DNA of 47,214 nt from Fragilaria crotonensis (taxonomy: Eukaryota; Bacillariophyta; Fragilariophyceae; Fragilariales; Fragilariaceae), in assembly GCA_022925895.1 (NCBI GenBank), contig JAKSYS010000503.1:1-47214 (forward strand), written 5' to 3'. The notes below the pieces were generated by a model. That model made no database searches, was not told where the DNA came from, and saw only the letters and a program-made list of their open reading frames with translations. Within the stretch, counting starts at the first letter, position 1. The number at the start of each line of letters is the position of its first letter. Of the stretch, positions 10,947 to 19,527 are shown one piece after another. The translations under genes were made by a program, and so were the position numbers.

Positions 10947-13001
10947 ATGTCAGTTGATCCTCAAACACTTAAGCGATACAAGAGCGTCCTCGCAGCGTTC
11001 ATGTCATTTCTTCATCAGCGTCTGCCAGGCGATTCATATGAAAGGGACCACGTATTCACCGAAGCAGAGTTGACAGCAGTGATCCCATTGGATGTGTGTA
11101 GGTATATGAGGTTGAAGGCGTACGGTTCAGAATTTCCATCTCCCGGACACGAATCCTATTCATAGTCGACACTCAGCAATATCCTTTGACAAGAAGGCAA
11201 TTTCTTTCTGGATGCCGAATCGAGACAAGTGGAGTGTGACAAGAACAGAAGGGAACCCAACGCAGAGTAAGGATGTGCTTGATCTTTTGAAAGCGGTGAA
11301 GAAGAAAGAAGTGCGGAAGCAGGGTGCAAAATCTCAGGTACGACGTCCGATGGTAGGAAAAGAATTTGAGAGTATGCATAAACTTTTGCTTGAAGCTGGC
11401 AATGAAAATGACAGGCGGACTACAGCTCACGCATCATCATGGAAAAGGTATGGTATAAGTGCGCTTGTCAATTTTCAATTCCACATGATTGCTCGAATCG
11501 ACGACTCCACACAGGTTGTACTAGAGCACGTTCGTGTGCATGATAAATTCTCTCATTCATTGAAGGTAAGACTCAACTGGTCAAAGAATGTGAACGATGA
11601 ACGAGATGCGCCATTCCAGCTTGTATTGGGGTCAATGAATCCTATCTATTGCGTATTGTGGTCACTTGGATTGTGGCTCGAATTGAATTTAAAAATGTAT
11701 CCACCAGCAATGGAATCTCCGTATCTCTTTTGTTTTTGCGATGACTTTCGGATTCCAGAGGGAGGGCAAAAGGCGAAGTCAATGATACAATCCTTTATGA
11801 CAAAGATGTTCAAAAGACGCGAATTTCACGAGGAAGAGGAGAATGCAAAGAAATTATTGTTGGGCTCGCACAGTATTCGTAAGTTTGCATGTACGTATGT
11901 TCGATCTTGCGGTATCCACAAAGATGAAAAAGATATTCGGGGTCGCTGGAAAGGGGTAGGTCGCGTGTCAGATGTATATGACGATACAGAGTTGCCATAT
12001 CCAGACGCAAAGGTTGGTGCTGTCCTTTGCGGTGGCGGTCCATGTATTTACAAAACAAATCCAGCAGTTGACTCGGCGATGATGGACTCGTTTGTTCTGA
12101 GCCACGTCGTGCCAAACGCGAGGAAGAGGCTCCCTGATTCGGCTTGCCTTGTGCTTGGTAAGGCGTTGATGTGGATGATCACGTCGCCATTTGCTGATGA
12201 TCACATCCCTGTGGAATTTAAGGACAAGGTGCTTTCAGATTGGGCTCACGTTTGCGGTGGCGATTCGGAGTTGGATGCCGAACAAAGTGCGATATATAAA
12301 AATCCTGTCCAAAAAACTGGCGGTTGTGGTGTCGGGAGATTTTGGAGCAGTATTCATTGATACAATTAGAGAGTTGGAGGAGGGTGGAGAAGGTGGTGGC
12401 GGAGGTAATAGAGCTTTTGGTATGCAGGGATCGCATGCAAACTTTCGAAATCAGTTAACGGGAATGCAATCATGTCTATTGGCGTTGAGGCAGGAGAATA
12501 TGGAAATGAAGAGTTCTATTTCTGGGTTGAAAATAAGTATGGAACGAAACTTTGGGATTGTGAATGGAAATGTTCGACGACTCGCGATGCGACCAACGAG
12601 AAATTTGACTGTTCTGGCGACGGCGGCGACAAATCAACAAAACCAAGGGGGAGTGGCAGCCCAGCATGCAGGGGGCGACCGTGCAATGATGCTTGCGACC
12701 CTCATGCCAACGCCCAGGAGTCTTCATGACCTCTGGCAGGAGTATGAGTTTGGGGTCGGTGGGAGGAAAGCTGCAAAGCTTTTTTTCCTATACTGAGCGC
12801 GGTCGCTCCAAGCACAAATATCACCGCAGGAAGGTTGTGTGGGACTTGATAAGTGGCCTTGTCAGACAAGGTCACACAGCTGATTCGGGCATAGATAAAA
12901 TCTATGCAGTGTATGGAGGGCAAACAAGTGTGAGCAACATCATCAACGGATTGAAACGAGATAAAAAAAATGGCACGATGAATCCAAACCTCGTATTATA
13001 A
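10947..13001 (+). pseudogene. Crypton-like tyrosine recombinase with GCR1_C-like tail, frame-broken
   Basis: Four consecutive ORF pieces (10947-11165, from about 11141 to 12360, from about 12290 to 12796, from about 12770 to 13001) read as one protein if shifted near 11141, 12320 and the T-run at 12778-12784. Piece two has tyrosine recombinase residues: Arg at about 95, the HSIR box at 220-223, Trp 246 in RGRWKG and the candidate nucleophile Tyr 256 in DVYDD, followed by LPYPDAKVGAVLCGGGP. The C terminus (SLHDLWQEYEFGVGGRKAAK, then HKYHRRKVVWDLI, NIINGLKRDKKNG) resembles the GCR1_C DNA-binding domain found fused to recombinases in Cryptons. A Gly-rich linker and a likely coiled coil separate the two. 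Cryptons move by recombinase-mediated excision and integration of circles. Because other genes here also have single-base breaks, I cannot say whether this copy is truly dead. The ATG at 10947 sits in an ACCACCATG context. Confidence 0.75.
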
Positions 13002-14068
13002 AACGAAGCTTCATACTTCATACTTCATACTACTACTGTGCCGTTGTGCACTGTAAAATTTTTGTACTTCGCGAGTTACTTCACGCGGTGAAAGCATGGA
13101 GGGTTTTCCTACAGCGATCGTAGTATCCTCCTACAGAGTTGTACCATGAGTTTTAAGAATTTTAGGCACGACCACAGTACGAGTACCTGGTAGTACAAGT
13201 GCTGCCATTGAAAGTAGGAAAGTATGCATATCATATGCCATATGCGTAGAGTTGTATGTCATACAGTACCTGGTATTACATTATTGAGTGGTTTAGTACT
13301 CGTCATTCGTCATACTCTCTTATATTTTTTAGTCTATGAGAGAGTTGTGGACTGTAGACCCAGGCATGGAACTGATTGAACTGCATGTACGACTGTTGTT
13401 CGGCGGAATTCTTGATTCAAGTTCGGATTTCGGATGCTGGTATCTGGTATCAATGTATCAATACATGCTGTGATCTGTGATACTCTGGAGTCTGGAGTAC
13501 ATTGTACTTGTACCATGTAGCACGTACGTATAGTTGTATTATACGGAGTACTGTCTTTAGTAAAGTACTCCAATCTACATAGAGAAACATGTGCATATCC
13601 TACTATATTATAAATTAATTGTGTGCGTGTGTGCGTGTGTGCGTGCGTGCGTCTGTTACGGAGTATGACCACTCTGAGGTACTGGATCAAATGTTGCACT
13701 GTTACGTGGATTACATGTACTACAGGTCTACAGTACATAAACGGACGGTAATTTATGTTGAAACGACAGTGTGTTACGCTACTGAACTACAATACTGTAC
13801 GAATTCAAAGTTACTGGATGGAATACTCATTGAATTTGCTGTGAACAGGTTGCTTGACAAATGCTACTGTAAAATATACCGTGCGATGAACTGCAATACT
13901 GGGGCATGATAAGTACCAGGTACCTGGTACTGTACTTCATGAAGTTTCCTACGTTGGTACCATGGTACTGCATACTGTAGGGGAAAAAAGTAGTGGTACG
14001 GAGTACGACCAGGTTGGGGGTACTGTACGTCCAGTTTCCTGTAGTAGACACTCCGATCAAATGTGAGG
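13002..14068. other. Repeat-rich intergenic region, GTAC-dense
   Basis: No gene is recognised. The region opens with three tandem CTTCATA-like units (13011-13031), contains a GT/GC microsatellite (13618-13655), and is dense in GTAC: I count eight copies in the 100 bases 13911-14010. Two blocks, 13618-13737 and 13990-14077, reappear inverted near 34.1-34.3 kb. A minus-strand ORF (13334-13738) lies across the repeat; its copy at 34 kb is open on the other strand, which points to repeat DNA rather than a gene. Confidence 0.6.
13618..13655. repeat. GTGTGCGT microsatellite
   Basis: A short purine/pyrimidine-alternating run made of GTGTGCGT and GTGC units. A shorter version of the same run is in the inverted copy at about 34268-34290. 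Confidence 0.85.
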
Positions 14069-14077
14069 CACCCACTA
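14069..14077. repeat. Target-site duplication, left (CACCCACTA)
   Basis: The 9-bp word CACCCACTA directly precedes the left terminal inverted repeat and recurs at 15262-15270 directly after the right one. Confidence 0.85.
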
Positions 14078-15261
14078 GAAAGCTTAACGTCTAGATATTT
14101 CGATCTATTTAGAATCTATATCGAAGATAAAAGTATATACTTTTGTATACATTAATCTTCATTTGTCCTTCAGCCCCATGGACGTCATCAGCTTTGTTCG
14201 TTCACCAATCAGAGTGCTAGTTGAAAGGGGTGTTCGCAAGTGCGCGCTGGCACGGTTGCCAAATTTTGGTTAACACATCCGATGATCACCTGTGATGAAT
14301 TGATGAATACGGAATACGCAGTTGAAACATGTGTTGTGCCTCCAGTGGGTTGTGCTAGCTAGTACTCCGCGCACGAGGTATTGTACGATACCCATGTACA
14401 ACACGAAAGTTCCATCCAAAATCGAGCATCCCCATTTATCTCGGAGACAAACCTACAACGGTTTAATACTGAAATTCTACGAGTTGCTGTTAGCGTTGGT
14501 ACTACTGGTACATAGGACATTCCCGAGTATAAAATTCGAACAACGATAGTTCGGAATTCATCGTAGATTCTACGTGCATCCCAGTACTCTGAGTGCTCCA
14601 GTGGCACAGTCGAGATTTTTATACTGCACACTACAATACTGAAGTGCTCCGCGTACTCGATTCCACTACTACAGTGGCGGTATCACGATACCGGTACGCC
14701 GGTGAGCTTTCTTTGTCATGAGGCCCTTCTCAAACAGTGCTTTTTGAAAGTCAATCAAAAACAGACATGTTCACTCCTGTTGTCTCTACTACTGACTACA
14801 AATTGGTACATGTGCTAAAGACACAGATTGGAGAGTAAAGAAGGAGAACTACAGAGATATTACAAGCAGATTGTCTGCAGTGGAGGGTCCATTGTCAAGT
14901 TTGAATTGTGGAATTTTGTGATGATATTGTGCATTTGGCGTTCCAAATGCATTCAGGTACATCGTTTACCGTTTCTACTTACCTGCGTAGGAGTATACCA
15001 GACCTTCCGTTGATTTCAACTTTCGGATTTGGGCGCGGCTAAAACGAACAAACGATTCAAAAGCACCAACGTAGAAGTCAAAGTACCCCAAGTATGACAT
15101 ATTAGGACTAATCGATGCACATGGAATGAGATTCTAAGTGAACCGAGGGGTTCGTATCGATGACGTTCACATGACGTTAGAATCATCTGTTCGGGAAGGG
15201 TTACTTTTATCTTCGATATAGATTCTAAATAGATCGAAATATCTAGACGTTAAGCTTTATC
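14078..15261. mobile_element. Non-autonomous DNA transposon, Mutator-like
   Basis: This 1184-bp element has terminal inverted repeats of 58-60 bp (14078-14135 and 15202-15261), identical except for a small indel at the outer tip. Both begin with G and continue AAGCTTAACGTCTAGATATT when read inwards. It is flanked by a perfect 9-bp direct repeat. Long terminal repeats with 9-bp target duplications are the hallmark of the Mutator superfamily (established knowledge); the superfamily call is inference because no transposase is encoded. The inside has only short unconvincing ORFs. The related sequence at 34107-34115 shows one copy of the target word with no insertion, an independent view of the empty site. 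The near-identical repeats suggest fairly recent insertion. It sits about 230 bp upstream of the ATG at 15489. Confidence 0.85.
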
Positions 15262-15270
15262 CACCCACTA
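15262..15270. repeat. Target-site duplication, right (CACCCACTA)
   Basis: Second copy of the 9-bp word flanking the Mutator-like element; see the copy at 14069. Confidence 0.85.
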
Positions 15271-15488
15271 GTGCATACTAAAATCTATGCACCAACGCTC
15301 CGACGATGCCGCCGATGCGCCAACATCACATTTTGGAGGACTCACACTCGCACGGCGCGCCGTTTCGGGCCGTTGAACTGTTGGAGGACAGCTGGATCCA
15401 ATCTCGATGGTATCTTTCTAATTCATCTGTCACAATACCACCGGACCACAAGGTATTGACCAAGGCGTCCATCCCGCAACGCTTCACC

Positions 15489-16592
15489 ATGAGTTCTTTT
15501 ACAGCTTGCTGGGGTACACTTCTGATCCTTTCTTCCATGCTTGGTGTGGTCCTTGCAGTGTTTATAACCGTATGGAGTTTGAATGTCATGAGGACGATGC
15601 TTTCCAATCCAGATTGGGACGGCAAGAACAAGATCGCCAAATTTATCCTCATTGTTCTATTTGGTCCCCTGACTTTCGCGTCCTTCTTGGCTATGATTTG
15701 GTTGGACAGGTACCCTCCTCCAACGAGCACTACCGTTATGTATTCCATCGCGATCGTCACATTTGGGTATATTCTCTTCATAGGCAAACGAAGGGAGGGC
15801 GAACCCAGGGACTGGAAGGCATGGTCTGTCATGTTGGTTTTCGTCGCATCGGTCTTTTTGTTGTTCTCATTGGCATGTGTGGCAAGGGGTGCCTCTCTGA
15901 AGCTTCAAAACCGTTTGGCTTACCATGGTGTTGCCGCCATCCTTGGATACGAGTTTGAGAATGCGGCTGATGGGGGCAACGCAGACCAAGGAGAATCCTT
16001 CATCGAAGGAACCATGCAGCTTGCTTGGAATTGTGGCGATTTTGTGTGCCTGAATACTTCAACTTTCTATTGTAGCAACATGGGCAATGCCGACTACCTT
16101 GGAGATTCGGAGATACTAGCAGACACGACGTACCAAACCAAATACCACATTAACAACGGATATAGTCCTTGCGGAGATGATCTTCAGGAGATCGGCGAAT
16201 ACAGCCCTGATGAAGACCTCAAATCAAGTGGAAATCCATATTTGTACGTGCACGGCATGTGCACAAGCAGTAATGAGTGCCCCGTTAGTGTTGATGCACT
16301 GCCTTTCAACATGCAATCTTCACTCTACTCTGACGAGGACCTTCATGACTATATTCAGGCGAAGTATTGGAAACGCGCTGACAATGCTGGTGATATTTTT
16401 GAAATAAAGGCCTTTCGCTTGCTGATGATTGCTCTAGTCAGTTTGGCTATGGCAAGAAACACATACTACTATCTTGCTAATCCAACGTTGGCGAACACGG
16501 AAGATAAAGCGCTCGAACTTCTACCCAAATATGAAGGTGAAAGTGAGCATGCTGCACAGGAATCCGTCGTTAAAGAAGGTGTAAGTGCGTGA
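15489..16592 (+). CDS. Multipass membrane protein of unknown function
   Basis: I do not recognise a family. The ORF is open from 15306, but I prefer the ATG at 15489 (context CACCATGAG), which places a hydrophobic segment directly at the N terminus and gives 367 residues. Four hydrophobic segments occupy roughly the first 145 residues. A hydrophilic region of about 150 residues follows, with several Cys (CGDFVCLN, FYCSNMG, SPCGDD, GMCTSSNECP) suggesting a disulphide-stabilised loop in the lumen or outside the cell. A fifth hydrophobic segment (RLLMIALVSLAMA) and a charged tail end the protein. The arrangement loosely recalls tetraspanin-type proteins, but no CCG motif is present. The frame is intact with no intron needed. 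Confidence 0.7.
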   Translation: MSSFTACWGTLLILSSMLGVVLAVFITVWSLNVMRTMLSNPDWDGKNKIAKFILIVLFGPLTFASFLAMIWLDRYPPPTSTTVMYSIAIVTFGYILFIGKRREGEPRDWKAWSVMLVFVASVFLLFSLACVARGASLKLQNRLAYHGVAAILGYEFENAADGGNADQGESFIEGTMQLAWNCGDFVCLNTSTFYCSNMGNADYLGDSEILADTTYQTKYHINNGYSPCGDDLQEIGEYSPDEDLKSSGNPYLYVHGMCTSSNECPVSVDALPFNMQSSLYSDEDLHDYIQAKYWKRADNAGDIFEIKAFRLLMIALVSLAMARNTYYYLANPTLANTEDKALELLPKYEGESEHAAQESVVKEGVSA

Positions 16593-16906
16593 TGCGCATC
16601 AAGAGTGGCGGTTTGCGCTGGACGGAAGTATAATTCAGTACAATAGTTTATGTATCATTCTCGGAGTATGTCAGACAGTAACGTTTAGTTTCATTGACTT
16701 TCAGTTTTTGCACCGAGATTTCGTGCCGATAATCGCTCGTGATATCTCACATGAATCATGCTCGCTTCCGAATCCCACAAGCGCCGGTGGCGTACGACGA
16801 CTAGGCTGATAAATGTATAGCTGCAGGGTTGGATACGATGGAGGGTGGCGATCTATTGAGCTCACGTTAGAGTCCAACTAATTGTAGCTACTGCGCCTCC
16901 GTGTTG
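16593..16906. other. Short convergent intergenic region
   Basis: The 3' ends of the membrane protein gene (+) and the CRAL-TRIO gene (-) face each other here. Nothing else is seen. Confidence 0.5.
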
Positions 16907-18330
16907 TTAGAAAATCAGGTCGTTTCCAGACGAGTCCTGCTGGGTCGCATAGGCGCTCAGGCCACCCGCGGCTTCCACTTGGGCCTTGTCCCAACCCAGC
17001 TCCTCGCACACTGTATCAAGGCTATCGGTAATGATGAATTTCTTTTGCGTCCGCTCGTTTACAAAGCTGAGTAAGGTCTTGGCCATATAGGCGACGGTCT
17101 TAGAAACGGGGTACATGATCATCTTATCAAGGGTTTCGGGGTAATTGGGTTCGAAGGAGCCATAAATCTGAAACGAAATAAGTTATGTGAGAACCATCAA
17201 GCAACAATGATGCCCATATGCTACTTTCACCCACCTTTTTTAGAATGTCTACTCGGAAACCAGAGGTGACGCCAACTCCAGATAAGTCAATCAACTGGCA
17301 AGACTTTGGGCTCCGAGGGTCGCTACAGTTGCCAAGGACAATCTCCGTCGAAATGACAAATGCTGTCACGACATTTTCTGGTGTCTGTTCATTCTCTAAT
17401 GACTGCAGTTTCGCGTAATTCACGTAGACCGTCGGGACCTTGCCCGTATCAATTTCCGAAATGGCCCTCAATTTCAAAATCGACTGCACTGCCGGGTCAG
17501 TCAAGTCAATGGGAAATGTCGCTGCCCTCCAAGCTTCATGAGCCTGTTGCATCTGCATGGCGGCAGGCACATTGCCGTCGCGGGCCGTCAAGAATCGGCC
17601 CCACGAGTTTGGTGGGGCATCCCATCCGTAACGCTCGAGATGCAGAATGAGAGGATTTGAGGGATCAGCAGCCGACTTGATAGTTTTGATTCTGGACAGT
17701 AAGGTGTTGTAGACATGGCCGGGCTCTTTTCCTGACACAACAGCATACTTAGATTTTCTTTGGTCGGCGCTGAGTTCCAGATTGGCCAAGGTTTGATTTA
17801 GATCCACCAATTCGTCGTCCGAAAAGTCGGGTGCGAATCTACGAAATCCTTCTTGGTTAATGGCCACGATGCAATCGCTCACTTTGACGCCTGCCTTTTT
17901 GGCGACTGTATCGCCATCCAGAAGCTTTCCAATCAGAGCGTACGCTGGGTTGAACATTTCAGCAGTTGAGCCCTGTGTCGATGAAATTATGGAGGAAGAC
18001 GAGCTCCAGTGTTAGAACACATCGAGAAGCATCTGCAAACGGTGATACGTGTCTAGTAGTAGGCCGTATCAGATGAGGAAAACTAGCAATGTACAAGATT
18101 GGATTGTCTGATCCACTTTAAGAATCACTGTGAGTGCAATCACAAGTACCAGAGATGGTAACAATAGAAAGGAGTCCAAGTCCGAGGAAGTCGTGTTCTT
18201 CACATACCGAATCATATTTTGTAAGCTGTGCTCCTAGCGAACCAGCTGGATCGTCAGCGAAGGAGATTGTAAGGACTGATGGCTTTTCGTCCGAACTGGA
18301 CATGAAAAGAGGGCTGGGCGCCATGTTCAC
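16907..18330 (-). CDS. PDZ-like plus CRAL-TRIO (Sec14-like) protein
   Basis: Three exons on the minus strand: 18330-18208, 17972-17235 and 17167-16907, joined by GT-AG introns of 235 and 67 bp. All junctions keep frame and give about 373 residues. The N terminus (LGAQLTKYDS, then GKLLDGDTVAKKAGVKVSD and CIVAINQEGFR) looks like a PDZ fold, with a loop opening LGAQL and the usual GD.V...GV..GD.I..IN pattern. The rest resembles a Sec14/CRAL-TRIO lipid-binding domain: PLILHLERYG, VPTVYVNYAKL, SCQLIDLSGVG, then after the second intron IYGSFEPNYPETLDKMIMYP and FVNERTQKKFIITDS. CRAL-TRIO proteins carry phospholipids or other hydrophobic ligands between membranes; the PDZ part may add a protein anchor. 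The fusion order and the ligand are inference. The start is the first ATG of exon 1. Confidence 0.72.
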
Positions 18331-18493
18331 AGACTATAGCTATCAGAATACGTGCAGGTTGAATCTTGTGTATTCGATAATTTGATGATGACTTTGGATT
18401 GACGTTTGCCCACACTTCCGCGAACGCCGATCTCTCCGATCCGCATCCAAGGTATTGTACGCAGTACGCAGTACGCAGTATATATGTCATATA

Positions 18494-18501
18494 TATTGCA
18501 T
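18494..18501. repeat. Target-site duplication, left (TATTGCAT)
   Basis: The 8-bp word TATTGCAT lies directly before the transposon terminus at 18502 and again directly after its other terminus at 24343. Confidence 0.88.
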
Positions 18502-18691
18502 CAGAGACGGGAAATTCTGAAAACATCAAACCCATGGGTACAAGTACTATGTACCCACGTCCTACCCAAACCCACCCAAACCCAGTTGGCAGTACTGGAC
18601 TACATGGTTCTACTACTACCGGTAGCAAACATCTACTGTCATTTTTTGCTATGATTTGCCGGCCCACCCAGACCCCCACCCACAAGGGTAC

Positions 18692-18793
18692 ATATATTTT
18701 AGAGGGTGGACAACGTGTACCAGAGTTCATGTTCGATGTCTCGGTAAAATCGTCCTTCCGTCATCGGTGCCATCACGCACACCGAAAATCGCT
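18692..18793. repeat. Subterminal inverted repeat, left arm
   Basis: About 100 bp, starting near ACAAGGGTACATATATTTTA, match the reverse complement of 24119-24245 with an internal gap of roughly 15-20 bases in this arm. It probably contains transposase-binding sites, by analogy with P and hAT elements (inference). Confidence 0.85.
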
Positions 18794-19527
18794 CACAACG
18801 AGAACATCAGTAACAACAACACCACAATTGAACCATGACAACAGCAACATCAACCCCTACACCAGTCCTTGACTCTCCTATGGTGTCCTTCATCAAATGG
18901 AAATGATATGGGCTGAAAACCCCATTAAGCTCCAGCTTGCTCGTCTGGGTGGTGGCGTCATCCTCAGCATTGTTGACAGAGTGTGTGTTGGCGTGCAACA
19001 TACGTCTCGCACGCTTACACGCTGGTCGTGAGAGATTTGACCGGATTGAACGGATCAACTTCAATTTGGAGATGGATATTCAATTGTCACACTCCAAATG
19101 GCCGTGCTCGAACCTGATGACATTAACAAGTCGCCTTGCAAAAATGAAGATGTGAAGAAAGGTTAACAAGCTCTCCCAGCAGGAGTATCAAGATTCTTGT
19201 CGGGGGATCATCGCCGCCAGCGAAGCCTCGAAACAATTTCAAACTGAACCAGGAGTACTACACAGTACTACATGGCCATGAAGTACCTCGACAAGATGCA
19301 AAGATGCCTATGTGATTCGTTGCAGGGACCAAGGGCTTGTCGGGACGAGATTGTGGAGTTGCGCGAGGAACGGAGTCAAAGGCATTGACATAAGGATGAG
19401 CTTCAAGGAGAAAGGCGTTATTTGTTGGGATCAACTACAATACCCTCGCTTTTGTGGAGATTCTGTAGACTTTCCTCATTCTTCATCTTGGCGGCTTTCT
19501 TCTTGGTGCTTTTGATGATGCCTCAAT

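Larger units (their letters stand above)
13618..14077 (+). repeat. Intergenic duplication, copy A (inverted relative to copy B)
   Basis: The blocks 13618-13737 and 13990-14077 match, in reverse complement, 34181-34292 and about 34106-34180. Between the two blocks this copy has about 250 extra bases that copy B lacks. The right end of the match coincides with the 9-bp target site of the element starting at 14078. Confidence 0.85.

Noticed and set aside
13334-13738. 134-residue ORF whose sequence recurs at 34191-34394
   Set aside because: The shared part is repeat DNA, including the GT/GC microsatellite, and is open by chance in both copies.
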